Positions 1 to 9,700 of a stretch of DNA of 64,000 nt are shown piece by piece. The position numbers and the translations under genes were made by a program. The notes beneath the pieces were generated by a model. The model saw only the letters and a program-made list of their open reading frames with translations, was not told the origin of the DNA and made no database searches. The DNA is from Acidobacteriota bacterium (GTDB taxonomy: Bacteria; Acidobacteriota; Blastocatellia; Chloracidobacteriales; JADJPF01). The stretch spans positions 1-64,000 of the forward strand of contig JACQZQ010000101.1 in assembly GCA_016213785.1 (NCBI GenBank). The letters run 5' to 3'. The stretch's first letter is position 1. Each line of letters starts with the position of its first letter.

Positions 1-1278
1 GTTTGATTGTTCTGCTATATCGTTTACTGATGAGGTTATTTCTCCTATTTGGATTGTCTTTTCGCTTAGGTCTAAGATGTTTTCTGCTATTGTTTCTACT
101 TGGTCTTTTATCTTACTCATTGCTCCTACTACTTGTTCTAGCTCTTGTTGTCCTGTTTTAGAGATTTCTAAAGATTGTTCTGAAACATGTGCTACTGATT
201 TTGCTCTATCACTTGCTTGTTCAACTGTTGCTCTTATTTCATCAAGGGTTGTTGATATTTCTTGGATTGAGCTTGCTTGTTCTGTTATTACTGCGCTTTG
301 ATTTGTTGATACTGCTACTAGCTCCCCTGCTGCACTACTAAGAGTATGAGAGTTTTCTCTTAACTCTCTAATAATAGTACGTAGGCTATCAAGCATAGTC
401 TTAAATGTATTACCAAATACATCTACTGACGATTGAGGGTTTACTTCTACAGTTAAATTACCTTTTGCAATACTATCAGCTACTCTAGCCATATTTCTTA
501 AGTAGTCTGTCATTGTATTCATTGATTCAATTAGCCTACCAACTTCATCATTAGACTTCATTTTCATTGATTGGGGTAACTCGCCTCTAGATAGTTTTTC
601 TGCTGTTTCTACTGCTTCATTTATTGGTCGGGCAATGGCGTTAGAAATAATATAACCTATTAATATTGACATTGTTATAGCAATAGCTAATAGACCAATG
701 ATTAAGGTTCTTGAATTATTATAAAGCTCAGTACTTGCTGTACTGGCATCTTCCCCACCTTTTTTATTTAACTCTACTAATTTTAATAAATTAGCACTAA
801 ATTCATCAAATAATTGTTGTGATCTACCTCTAATTAAAGCCTTAGCTTCATCATTTTTATTTTGGCGAGAAAGAGCAATAATCTTATCATGTTCTTTTAA
901 GTACTCGTTCCATTTATCCTTAAAAGCATTATAGATTTGTCTTTCTTGATCAGATGAAATTAGTTTTTGATAAGCTTCGTCATTTTTATTAAAAACATTC
1001 ATAGCTTGCGCCATATTTTTTTCATAACCAGACATCTCTTCTTCGGTTAAAGATAAAATATGTTGCAATTCAGCAATACGAAAGTCTGATGTATTAGTAT
1101 TCATATCGCTAGTAAATGTAACAGAAGGCAACCAATTTGTTGAAATTTCAGCAGATTTATCATTTACTTGTTTTAGTTGCCAAGTAGAAAATAACCCTAA
1201 TACTACTAGTAACAGTGTAAGAATCCCAAAACCAAATATAAGTTTGGATGAGATTTTTAAGTTATTAAACCATTGCAT
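1..1278 (-). CDS. Methyl-accepting chemotaxis protein, 3' end cut by window edge
   Basis: A transmembrane chemoreceptor that would relay a periplasmic signal to CheA/CheW. The frame is open over 426 codons from ATG at 1278 to the window edge, so the C-terminus is missing. Visible order: TM1 about residues 10-33, a periplasmic helical segment about 34-188 resembling the 4HB_MCP four-helix-bundle domain, TM2 about 190-212, HAMP about 213-268, then a long helical signalling region ending in VNDIAEQSN, the start of the conserved MCP hairpin. AGGAG lies 8 bases upstream of the start. It is divergent from the small genes at 1.7 kb, and no che genes are in view. The family assignment is secure; the ligand is unknown. 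Confidence 0.93.
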   Translation of the reverse strand, partial: MQWFNNLKISSKLIFGFGILTLLLVVLGLFSTWQLKQVNDKSAEISTNWLPSVTFTSDMNTNTSDFRIAELQHILSLTEEEMSGYEKNMAQAMNVFNKNDEAYQKLISSDQERQIYNAFKDKWNEYLKEHDKIIALSRQNKNDEAKALIRGRSQQLFDEFSANLLKLVELNKKGGEDASTASTELYNNSRTLIIGLLAIAITMSILIGYIISNAIARPINEAVETAEKLSRGELPQSMKMKSNDEVGRLIESMNTMTDYLRNMARVADSIAKGNLTVEVNPQSSVDVFGNTFKTMLDSLRTIIRELRENSHTLSSAAGELVAVSTNQSAVITEQASSIQEISTTLDEIRATVEQASDRAKSVAHVSEQSLEISKTGQQELEQVVGAMSKIKDQVETIAENILDLSEKTIQIGEITSSVNDIAEQSN

Positions 1279-1732
1279 AGCTATGGCTCCTTTTAGTGAT
1301 TTTCAATCCTTAGTTTTATTGCTTAATAGAATGTAAAGATGGTGGAATATAAAAGCATTTTTAGTATATCACGAACTAAATAATTTTGGTCTTTCATAAT
1401 TAAAATATCTGTTAAATATCTTTCTCTAAACCCCTGTTTTATTTACACAAAACCTTAAAACGCATATAAAAATCATACTAAGAAATTTTACTAGGTATAT
1501 TAGGTAAACCTTATAGGACTTAGGTTTGATGTTTAAGGCTTTAATAAACTCCTACTAATTTATCCTACTAAATTGGTTTTGCAAAGTAATTAATGTTATG
1601 TATTTTAAGTAGTTTGGTGTTTGCTAGTGCTAAATAAGCTTTTCTTTCAGCTATTGCAGAGGCTAGAGTGGCTAGTTATACTTTTGCCTACCACCTTCTA
1701 TAATATTTAACAAACAAATTGGAGGGATTTTT
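1279..1732. other. Intergenic stretch, no gene seen
   Basis: About 450 AT-rich bases lie between the divergent chemoreceptor and the 63-residue membrane protein. I see no convincing open frame, tRNA or long inverted repeat. It must hold both divergent promoters, but I could not single one out with confidence. Confidence 0.5.
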
Positions 1733-1924
1733 ATGAGTAGTAAGCTTTTTTATGGTATGTTTGCGTTTACCCTAGCTTTTTTATTAGGTCTAATTGCTTA
1801 TTGGGCTGTAAATAAACAATATGTTTCTAAACATAGTTTTCATCAAACTTGCCCTAAATCTATAAATCAAAATACCAGTAATGGTCACAATAATCACAAT
1901 AATTACAATAATCACAATAAATAA
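1733..1924 (+). CDS. Small single-pass membrane protein with His/Asn-rich tail
   Basis: A 63-residue protein with no recognised family. Residues about 5-26 form one hydrophobic helix (FYGMFAFTLAFLLGLIAYWA). The rest is polar and ends in repeats of His-Asn-Asn and Tyr-Asn-Asn, encoded by about four copies of a 9-bp unit (cacaataat and a tacaataat variant, about 1884-1924). GGAGG about 7 bases before the ATG is a strong ribosome binding site, so translation is likely. The histidine cluster could bind metal, but that is inference. The next gene starts 15 bases downstream and also encodes an exported protein, so the two may be co-transcribed. Tail length may vary between strains because the encoding repeat is a microsatellite. 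Confidence 0.6.
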   Translation: MSSKLFYGMFAFTLAFLLGLIAYWAVNKQYVSKHSFHQTCPKSINQNTSNGHNNHNNYNNHNK

Positions 1925-1939
1925 ATTAAGTGAGTTAGT

Positions 1940-2494
1940 ATGAAAAGATCTATTATATTTTTAATGCTAGTTGTTTTACTTACATTGTCTTTAGTTCCTC
2001 AAAAAGCTACTTATGCTAATCTAGTGCAAAAGCCTAATCAAAAGCCTACTGTTCCTACAGGTTGGAAAGAGTATGTTTCTACTGGTGGTAATTTTGCGGT
2101 TTTGTTGCCAGCAGGCCAAGTTGCAGAAGAAAAGTCTCCTCAAATCCGTGTTAAATTAGATGTTGGGCCTAGAACCTATGGTGTAGCGCGTTTAGATGGT
2201 TTTAAGTTTGGAGAATCAGCCCAAGCAACAGTTGAAGGAGCAGCAAATGATTTTCTTACTACTGCCGAAGGAAGAGCTATAGATAAATTAAATACTCCTT
2301 TAGGTGGTTATCCTGGTGCTACAATAAAATTTGAAACAGCCGAACCTCCTGGAGTAACCGAAGCAAGATTTTATTTAGTAGGAAAATATATGTATGCAAT
2401 AATTGCTTTTACTCGAAATGGTAATAGCCAAGATGATGCTACTCGTTTCCTTAATTCTTTTCGATTATTAAATGATAAACCTAGCCCTAAATAA
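1940..2494 (+). CDS. Secreted protein of unknown function
   Basis: A 184-residue protein. Residues 1-26 are a clear Sec signal peptide (Lys-Arg, a hydrophobic core, then ATYA). The mature part is a compact mixed alpha/beta domain beginning GWKEYVSTGGNFAVLLPAG and ending in a LNSFRLL motif. That pattern (sticky-residue start, 'F.V..P' strand, terminal 'F..SF.l') resembles the PsbP/DcrB-like fold seen in many small exported proteins, but I would not name a family on this alone. It lies 15 bases after the His/Asn-rich membrane protein and 23 bases before the GNAT gene, so all may share one transcript. No catalytic motif is visible. Confidence 0.7.
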   Translation: MKRSIIFLMLVVLLTLSLVPQKATYANLVQKPNQKPTVPTGWKEYVSTGGNFAVLLPAGQVAEEKSPQIRVKLDVGPRTYGVARLDGFKFGESAQATVEGAANDFLTTAEGRAIDKLNTPLGGYPGATIKFETAEPPGVTEARFYLVGKYMYAIIAFTRNGNSQDDATRFLNSFRLLNDKPSPK

Positions 2495-2517
2495 ATAGTG
2501 GGCAGGTATTTACAATT

Positions 2518-3000
2518 ATGAAAATCCGATTAGCAACAAATCAAGACAAAGAACAAATTCAAAATGTTGTTTTTGGTGTTTTAGCTGAATATGGCTTAAA
2601 AAACGATCCTGAAGGAACAGATAAAGACCTAAATGACGTTGAAGCAAACTATATTGCTCCTGGTGGAATATTTGTAGTTCTAGAAAATGAAAATAACAAA
2701 ATAGTAGGAACAGGTGGTTTATTTTACTTAAGACCTGGGGTTTGTGAACTAAGAAAAATGTATTTGCTTAAAGAAACCCGAGGCAAAGGTGTAGGCAAGC
2801 AAATGATGGACTATTTGCTTGCTAAAGCACGCGAATTATCTTTTAAGCGTATTGAGTTAGAAACGGCTTCTGTGCTAGTAGAAGCAATTAGTCTTTATAC
2901 TCGCTATGGTTTTCGCCCAATAACTTGTAGCGATCATTTAGCCTCACGTTGTGATCAAGCCTATGCACTAGACTTAAATCCCTCCTCTTCTGACAAATAA
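2518..3000 (+). CDS. GNAT family N-acetyltransferase
   Basis: A 160-residue acetyl-CoA-dependent N-acetyltransferase of the GNAT fold. The acetyl-CoA pyrophosphate loop appears as ETRGKGVGKQMMDYLLAKA around residues 85-103 (pattern R-x-x-G-x-G/A), preceded by the beta4 strand CELRKMYLL and followed by the beta5 segment FKRIELETASV and LYTRYGFRPI. Length is normal for a single-domain GNAT. The substrate cannot be told from sequence; some relatives act on amino acids or small amines and others on proteins. The stop codon is 5 bases before the start of an HDAC-family deacetylase, so the pair are probably translated together. This pairing suggests, but does not show, opposing acetylation and deacetylation. 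Confidence 0.88.
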   Translation: MKIRLATNQDKEQIQNVVFGVLAEYGLKNDPEGTDKDLNDVEANYIAPGGIFVVLENENNKIVGTGGLFYLRPGVCELRKMYLLKETRGKGVGKQMMDYLLAKARELSFKRIELETASVLVEAISLYTRYGFRPITCSDHLASRCDQAYALDLNPSSSDK

Positions 3001-3005
3001 GGAAA

Positions 3006-3908
3006 ATGAAAGTATTTTATACGGATAAATACATAGTTGAACTACCAGATGGACATCGTTTTCCTATGAATAAATACCGTTTAGTTAGAGAGTCTTTACT
3101 AGAAAAAGGTATTCTAGCTATACAAGAACTATACGAGCCTGAAATAGTATCACCAGAAATAGTTACTCTAGCCCATACCCGTAAATATGTTGAATCAATT
3201 TGCAGTGGCACAATTGATTCTAAAGCAATGCGTAGAATAGGCTTTCCTTGGAGTCCATCCTTAGTTACCCGTTCACTTGCCTCTGTTGGGGGTGCACTTT
3301 GTGCAGCAAAAGTAGCGCTAGAAATAGGAATCTCTGGAAATTTAGCTGGTGGGACTCATCATGCTCTTATAAATGCTGGAGAAGGATTTTGTGTATTTAA
3401 TGATATTGCTGTTGTTATTCTGTACTTATTAAAACATAAGAAAATCCATCGTGCTGCGATTGTTGATCTAGATGTACATCAAGGTAATGGAAACTCAGCT
3501 ATTTTAGGAGATAGAAAAGAAGTTTTTATTTTTAGTATGCATGGGGAAAAAAATTACCCACTGCATAAAGTCCCTTCTACAATAGATATTGGGTTAGAAG
3601 ATAATACAAGCGATAACCAATATTTAGCTTTACTTGAAAATGCATTGCCAAAAGTCTTTGATTTTCAACCTGATATAGTTTTTTTTCAAGCAGGTGTTGA
3701 TCCGCTTAAGGAAGATACTTTAGGTCGCCTAGCTTTATCTAAAGAAGGTTTGGCAAAACGAGACAAAATAGTTTTATCTAATTGTAAAAAGCATAACATT
3801 CCTATTTCCTTAGCCTTAGGTGGGGGATATGCTAAACCTATTCAGCTAACAGTTGAAGCACATACCCAAACCTATAAAATTGCTAAAGAAATTTTTCCTA
3901 ATGCTTAA
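3006..3908 (+). CDS. Histone deacetylase family (AcuC/AphA-like) deacetylase
   Basis: A 300-residue zinc-dependent amidohydrolase of the arginase/HDAC fold. Catalytic features are intact: the paired histidines H118-H119 in GGTHHALINAGEGFC, the zinc ligands D156 and H158 in DLDVHQGNG, a third ligand D232 in AGVDPLKED, and the C-terminal transition-state tyrosine in GGGYAKP. Bacterial members remove acetyl or other acyl groups from lysines, polyamines or acetoin-pathway proteins; the natural substrate here is open. The compact length, close to the catalytic core alone, fits the short class IV-like bacterial group. It is preceded at 5 bases by the GNAT gene and overlapped at its stop by a possible 29-codon ORF. 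Confidence 0.92.
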   Translation: MKVFYTDKYIVELPDGHRFPMNKYRLVRESLLEKGILAIQELYEPEIVSPEIVTLAHTRKYVESICSGTIDSKAMRRIGFPWSPSLVTRSLASVGGALCAAKVALEIGISGNLAGGTHHALINAGEGFCVFNDIAVVILYLLKHKKIHRAAIVDLDVHQGNGNSAILGDRKEVFIFSMHGEKNYPLHKVPSTIDIGLEDNTSDNQYLALLENALPKVFDFQPDIVFFQAGVDPLKEDTLGRLALSKEGLAKRDKIVLSNCKKHNIPISLALGGGYAKPIQLTVEAHTQTYKIAKEIFPNA

Positions 3909-3990
3909 AATAGTTAACTTAATTTTGCTATTAATTAAACGAGTTGAAGAACAACAACGAGAATTAAATTTAATGTATAAAAAATCTTAA
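3901..3990 (+). CDS. Possible 29-residue ORF overlapping the deacetylase stop
   Basis: An ATG lying just before the deacetylase stop codon opens a 29-residue frame (MLKIVNLILLLIKRVEEQ then a polar tail). The overlap geometry would allow translational coupling, and the peptide has a short hydrophobic stretch followed by a charged helix. There is no independent ribosome binding site and no family resemblance, so this may be chance. Confidence 0.2.
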   Translation: MLKIVNLILLLIKRVEEQQRELNLMYKKS

Positions 3991-4021
3991 ATTTTTTGAT
4001 TACTCAAGGCGATTAGCTCTT

Positions 4022-4423
4022 ATGTCTGCTTATCCACTAGAACCTTATCTATTAAAACCAATACCAGAAATTCCTCCTGATCAAGTGGTAAAACACCAAG
4101 TTAATTCTCTAAAAAATAATAGTAAAAAAGGAGATGATTTAGGTATTGCAGCAGTTTTTATGTTTGCTTCTCCTAGCAATAAAATGTTTACAGGCCCTTT
4201 AGCAAGATTTATTAAAATGATAAAAAACCCTCTTTATGCACCTCTTTTAGATCATAAAAAAGCTTATTTTGGCCCAATGGTTATTGACGATGATAAAGCA
4301 GAACAGGTAGTTACTATAATTGATGAAAATAATAATTCAAATGTTTATGTTTTTCGCCTATCTAGACAAACTAAAGGTCATTATAGAAATTGTTGGATGA
4401 CAGATAGTGTATTAAGAAACTGA
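4022..4423 (+). CDS. Hypothetical protein, possibly DUF4864
   Basis: A 133-residue cytosolic protein without signal peptide. Its pattern is a helical start, then AVFMFASPSNKMFTGPL, FIKMIKNPLYAPLL, a strand AYFGPMVIDDDKAEQVV, and YVFRLSRQTKGHYRNCWMTDS. The order 'FASP...F.....F..M....Y..L......FG......V....Y...RQ..G.W' resembles my memory of the DUF4864 profile, a small NTF2-like domain. That assignment is tentative and needs a profile search. It stands alone in a short gap-flanked position between the deacetylase and the release-factor-like gene, on the same strand. Confidence 0.6.
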   Translation: MSAYPLEPYLLKPIPEIPPDQVVKHQVNSLKNNSKKGDDLGIAAVFMFASPSNKMFTGPLARFIKMIKNPLYAPLLDHKKAYFGPMVIDDDKAEQVVTIIDENNNSNVYVFRLSRQTKGHYRNCWMTDSVLRN

Positions 4424-4433
4424 AAAAAACTAT

Positions 4434-4459
4434 AGAAAGAAGTTTATAGAAAGAAGTTT
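4434..4459 (+). repeat. Tandem 13-bp duplication directly before a start codon
   Basis: The block tagaaagaagttta occurs twice in direct succession immediately before the ATG of the release-factor-like gene. The second copy carries the only purine-rich (AGAAAG) ribosome-binding candidate, so the duplication doubles the potential initiation region. Confidence 0.6.
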
Positions 4460-4822
4460 ATGGAAAAAATAGAAATACCAGAATCAGACGAAAAACTACT
4501 AGCAGAATGCCATGTAGAAACTTTTCGAGCTAGTGGAAAAGGCGGTCAACACGTTAATACTACCGATAGTGCAGTAAGAATAACTCATCTTCCAACAGGT
4601 ATTACAGCATCTTGTCAACAAGAACGCAGCCAACACCGTAATAAAGCAATGTGTTTAGCTAGATTACGAGAAAAACTTGCCCAATTAAACTATACTCCCC
4701 CTGAAAGAATACCTACGGATAAACCAAAGGCTATTAAAACACATGAGCATGAAAATAAAAAGCAGCAAAGTGAAAAAAAACGTACCCGAACTAAAAAAAT
4801 TAGCCTAAGTGAAGAAGACTAA
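4460..4822 (+). CDS. GGQ-domain peptide chain release factor paralogue (ArfB-like)
   Basis: A 120-residue stand-alone RF-1 catalytic domain. The peptidyl-tRNA hydrolysing GGQ is at residues 28-30 in [19 protein letters not shown], followed by the usual 'h.PTGI..scQ.eRSQ..N' block. It lacks the codon-recognition domains of RF1/RF2. The C-terminal 35 residues are very basic and probably disordered ([14 protein letters not shown]), like the tail with which ArfB (YaeJ) enters the empty mRNA channel of stalled ribosomes. A role in ribosome rescue is therefore likely, although members with this length are often annotated only as release-factor-like. The start is preceded by a tandem duplicated 13-bp leader. 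Confidence 0.85.
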   Translation: MEKIEIPESDEKLLAECHVETFRASGKGGQHVNTTDSAVRITHLPTGITASCQQERSQHRNKAMCLARLREKLAQLNYTPPERIPTDKPKAIKTHEHENKKQQSEKKRTRTKKISLSEED

Positions 4823-4844
4823 AGAATTTCTATAGCTAGAGGTT

Positions 4845-4890
4845 CTAGCATACCCATAATAGAATAGTATTCTACTATAACTTATGCTAG
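4845..4890. promoter_or_regulatory. Nested palindrome between two genes
   Basis: An outer pair CTAGCATA / TATGCTAG encloses an inner perfect palindrome TAGAATA-G-TATTCTA (4860-4874). It lies 23 bases after the ArfB-like stop and about 110 bases before the hybrid kinase. It has no T-run like a classical terminator, so it could be an operator or RNA hairpin; function unknown. Confidence 0.35.
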
Positions 4891-4997
4891 CATAGTCGCT
4901 GTCAAAATTTTAAGTGCTTAAAATTATCTTTAAGTCATTAAGCTAGCGTTATATAAATACAAGCATTTGCCTTTTTCTAGCAATACAATATATTGTT

Positions 4998-6653
4998 ATG
5001 GACATAAAAGGGTTAATTAATATCTTAATTGTAGATGATAGTGAAGATAATTTAACTTTACTAGAAACCATCTTAGAAAATCCAGAATATAACATAGTCA
5101 AAGCTTCTTCAGGAAAAGAAGCACTAGTTTTTTTATCTAATATAGAATTTGCCTTAGTAATAATGGATGTGCAAATGCCTGGTTTATCTGGGCTTGAGGT
5201 AGCTAAAATAATTAAAGAAAACCAAAATATATCTGCAATTCCTATTATTTTTGTTACTGCTAATGCAAAACTCTCAAAAACAATATTACAAGGTTACAAA
5301 TCTGGAGCAGTTGATTATATTTTTAAGCCTGTTGACTCAGAAATTCTCTCTGCAAAAGTAGCAGTATTTGCCGAACTATTTAAGAAAAATAAAGAAGTAC
5401 AAATTGCTAAAGAAATTGCAATAAAAGCAAATGAATCAAAGTCTAAATTCTTAGCAATAATTAGTCATGAAATTCGCAGCCCTATTAGTAGTATTATTGG
5501 TTTAGCAGATTTGCTTTTAGATACAAAATTAAGCGATGAACAACGAAGTTACTCAAACTCTATAATTAACTCTAGCCAAAACCTACTATCTATAATTAAC
5601 GATTTGCTAGATTTTTCAAAAATAGATGCCAATAAATTAGAATTAGAAGAAACAGAGTTTAGCTTAATACAAATTATTGAACAATTAATAAGCTTGTTTT
5701 CATCTACCTTAAAAAATAAAAACTTAGAATTAGCCACCTTTATAAATCCTAATTTACCTTCTTTAGTAAAAGGCGATTCGGTAAGACTATACCAAATTTT
5801 AACTAACTTAGTTAGTAATGCCGTTAAATTTACTGAATTTGGCACTATTGCAATCTCTTCAAGCTTAGTGGAAGAAACCAAAACTCAAGTCTTAATAAAA
5901 TTTAGTGTAAGTGATACTGGAAAAGGTATTGTCAAAGCTAATCAAGCACTTCTCTTTGAGCCTTATATTCAAGAAGACTCTTCTATAAGCCGTAAATTTG
6001 GAGGCACAGGCTTGGGTCTATCTATATGTAAGAAACTAGTAACTTTAATGGGTGGTGAAATTTCTTTAGAAAGCGAAATTGATAAAGGAACTACTTTTTT
6101 CTTTACTGCTAAATTTCTTAAAATACTGCCCTTAAATGATAGCTCTAGTAATGAAACCCCTATTTTAAGTAATATATCTGCATTAGTTATAGGGGAAAGC
6201 TCGACTTTAGTTACTACACTAGTAAAACAGTTAAGAGTATGGGAAATAAATGCTAAACAAATAGAATCCATAGCAAAATTATTAGAATATTTAGCTAGCA
6301 ATTCTATTAATCAACATACTTCTACAATAGTTATTTGGAACATTAGTAATATTAATGATGAAATAATGGCTGAAATAACGGTTGTGTTAGAAGAAATTAA
6401 ATCTTTTCCTAATTTTCCAGCTTTGATTTTACTTATTCCTTTTTGGGAACAAAATTCTTTTCAAGAACTATCTCTTAGAGAACAAGACATTTATTTAACT
6501 AAACCTCTTCAGCCTTCTAAGCTACTTGAGCACTTCAAAAATTTAGCCTTAAGCTTAAAAACTCAATCTCCTAAAATAATTTCTAACCAAAGAGTGGCTA
6601 AATCTATTTCTAATAAAGCTCTTAATAAAATTAACTCCAAAATAAAATCTTAA
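4998..6653 (+). CDS. Receiver-first hybrid histidine kinase with degenerate C-terminal receiver
   Basis: A 551-residue soluble two-component protein with no sensor or membrane segment. Residues about 7-125 are a receiver (acidic pair D13-D14, phospho-acceptor D57 in DVQMPG, T87, K110). A helix leads to a HisKA domain with H157 in SHEIRSPISS, then an HATPase with N-box ILTNLVSNAVKF, G1 SDTGKGI and G2 GGTGLGLSI. After about residue 390 a second receiver-like fold follows (SALVIGESS ... YLTKPLQPSKLLEHF). It keeps the lysine, but the phospho-acceptor strand reads TIVIWNISN, so Asp is replaced by Asn. Autokinase output is expected to be gated by phosphorylation of the N-terminal receiver. No partner regulator is adjacent. 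Confidence 0.93.
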   Translation: MDIKGLINILIVDDSEDNLTLLETILENPEYNIVKASSGKEALVFLSNIEFALVIMDVQMPGLSGLEVAKIIKENQNISAIPIIFVTANAKLSKTILQGYKSGAVDYIFKPVDSEILSAKVAVFAELFKKNKEVQIAKEIAIKANESKSKFLAIISHEIRSPISSIIGLADLLLDTKLSDEQRSYSNSIINSSQNLLSIINDLLDFSKIDANKLELEETEFSLIQIIEQLISLFSSTLKNKNLELATFINPNLPSLVKGDSVRLYQILTNLVSNAVKFTEFGTIAISSSLVEETKTQVLIKFSVSDTGKGIVKANQALLFEPYIQEDSSISRKFGGTGLGLSICKKLVTLMGGEISLESEIDKGTTFFFTAKFLKILPLNDSSSNETPILSNISALVIGESSTLVTTLVKQLRVWEINAKQIESIAKLLEYLASNSINQHTSTIVIWNISNINDEIMAEITVVLEEIKSFPNFPALILLIPFWEQNSFQELSLREQDIYLTKPLQPSKLLEHFKNLALSLKTQSPKIISNQRVAKSISNKALNKINSKIKS

Positions 6654-6757
6654 TAAAGCAAAATTTGGGAACAAAAATTCTAAGTCTGGGTTCTAAGCTT
6701 TTATTCTAAATCTAAGTACTTTTTACAGCACAAAAATTAAATCTCAAGGAAAATGCT

Positions 6758-9700
6758 ATGGCCGCAACATTATCGCTTGTTAAAAGTAAAACTTTATCTA
6801 AAAACTATCATTACCTAATTTTTTCTATAGCCATTATTTTAATATTAATTTTTTCTAGCAATAGTTATGCTAATACTCAAGATTCTAAAGTACTTGAGCC
6901 TAATAAGCCTGTTGATCGCATCTTAAGTAACAAAGAACCTCATATTTATTCTATACCATTAAAAAAACAGGATTTTCTTGTACTAACAGTTGATCAATTA
7001 GGCATTGATATAATAGTTGAAGTTATTGACCCTAATGGACAAAAACTAGATGAGGTTAGTGATAATTCTAAAGGCCAAGAAGCTTTAGTAATGATTGCTG
7101 ATATGGAGGGTGATTATAAAATAAGGCTTATAGGTGTTGAAGATAAAAGTTTATCTGTTCCAACAATAGGCCATTATATAGTAAAAATACAAGAACAACG
7201 CCCATCAACCAAACAAGATAGAGCATTACTACAAGGCCGAGAGTTAGAAGTATTAGCTGAAATTGCATTTTCTCAAGGAATAAGAGAAAAATTTCTAGAA
7301 GCAATCAAAAACTATGAGCAGGCACTAGAACTTTTCCAAATAGCTGAAAATAAAAAAGAACAAGCTAAAGCCTTACGCGGTTTAGCCCTTTGTTACTACT
7401 CACTAAATGAAAATTTAAAGTCTATTGACTACTATGAAAAATCCCTTGCTATCTGGAAAGAACTAGGCGAACAATATAGCGTGGCTACTACCCTTCTAGC
7501 CATAGGTGGTGTTTATTATGTAATTGATGATTTTCAAACAGCCTTAAACTATTATGAACAATCGCTCCCGCTTTGGATAGAAGTAAAAAACCGCTATGGT
7601 GAAGGCTATACTCTTGCAGCTATTGGTAACGCAAAAGTTTCAACAGGAGATTATTTTAAAGCTATAGAGTGTTACTACCAGGCTATTGTTGCATATCAAG
7701 CAATAAACGAAATCAACGCCGAAGCATCTGCTCGTTTTAGCTTAAGTAATGCTTTTTATTTATTAGGGCAATATGATGAATCATTAAATAACTATCAGCA
7801 AACCCTAGATACATTTCGTAGTACTGGCGATAAAGAGGCCGAGGCTAACACTTTAGCTAGTATGGGTTTAGTCTATGCAGCACTAGAAAAGAAAGATGAT
7901 GCCTTAGATAGTTACAATAAAGCTATTGAAAAATATAAAGAAAAAAACATAGTTGTAGCAGAAGCCTTTACTCGCCTAGGCATTTCTTCTGTTTATCTTT
8001 TTGCTAAAGAATTTGATAAAGCTATTGATCAAGGGAATCAATCTTTAGATATTTTCCTAAAATATAATGACAAACGAGGCGAAGCCATTGCTTTAAGTAA
8101 TATTGGCCTAGTTCAATTTAATGCAGGAGAAAAAGAAAAAGCTAAAGAAAACTATCAAAAATCTTTAGATATTTTCCGAAGCCTTGGCTATCGTAGCGGT
8201 GAAGCAGCAATGCTCTATGGGCTTGCTAGCGTTGCAAGAGATACAGCTAATTTAGCTGAAGCAAAGACTAAAATTGAAGCAGCATTAAAAATTGTTGATT
8301 CCCCAACATTAAAAATCACTGAACAAGAAATTCGTGAGTTTAATTTTACTACCTTACGTAGTTATTTTGATCTTTATATTGATGTTTTAATGCAACTTAG
8401 TAAAACCAACCCTAATATGGGATATCAAAAACAAGCTTTTCAAGTTAATGAAAGAGCGAGAAACCGATTTTTACAAGATATTTTAACCAATATCCGCCCA
8501 ACAATTAACGATGTCTCACCCCAATTAATAGCACAAGAACGTAAGGTAAACCAATTAATTAGAAATAAAATTCGTAGCCAAATGAAACTACTTAGTGCTG
8601 ATTATAGCCCTCAACAGCTAGGAAATATTACTAGAGATTTAGAAAAATTTTCTGCTGAATATGAGCAAATACAAAAAGAAATAAAACAAAAAGCCCCTAT
8701 TTATGGGCAGTTAGTCTATCCTGATCCAATAGCTCTAAATGAAACACAAAAACTTTTAGATAAGGATACAATCCTACTTGAATATTGGTTAGGAGACCAA
8801 CATAGTTATCTTTGGGTAATTACACCAAATAAAGTTGAAAGCTTTGAGCTATCTAAAAAAGCAGAAATAGAAGATTTAGCTAGAAAGTTTCATTTATGTT
8901 TGTCTGCTCGTAATAGCCGAATAAAATATGAACAATCAAAACCTGTTAATCAGCGCCCTGCTGTAGCTGAGGCTGACCCTCTAGTAGAAGAACTTTCTAA
9001 TACCTTAAGCCAAATACTCTTAAAACCCATAGCAGACAAACTAGGAAAATCTAAACTCCTAATTGTAGGCGAAGGAGCACTTCATTTTATCCCCTTTGCA
9101 GCCCTAGTTGACCCAGTAGACGAAACTAAAAAAGTTCCTTTATTAATTGCCCATGAAATAAATATTCTGCCTTCTGCACACTCACTAACTTTACTTAATA
9201 GTTCAACTAGTAAAACAAAACTTTCAGAGCTAAAAGTAGCACTTTTTGCTGACCCAATACTTTCTGTAGACGATGAACGATTACAAGGAAAAGGCAAAAA
9301 ATCTAGACAAGAAAATGCAGTGGCAACAGACATATTAAAATCACTTAAAGACCCTGCAAGGCTTTCTGTAGAACTTGCCTATCGTGCTGCTGATGATACA
9401 GATGTCTTTAACAATAGCTATAGAATCCCTCGTCTACCATTATCCGACCTAGAAACTAAACAAATAACTACTACTTTAGGAAAGGAAAAAATTAAACAAA
9501 CCCTTGGAGATGCCTTTAACAGAGTATCTACATTTAATCCAGAACACTCTGACTATCAAGTAACTCACTTAAGTTCTTATGCTCTTATTAATAGTAAAAA
9601 CCCTGCCATATCAGGTATTGCTCTATCGCTTTTTGATAATGATGCTAAAGAACAGGATAACTTCTTAAAACTTAAAGACTTATATAATTTACCTTTCACT

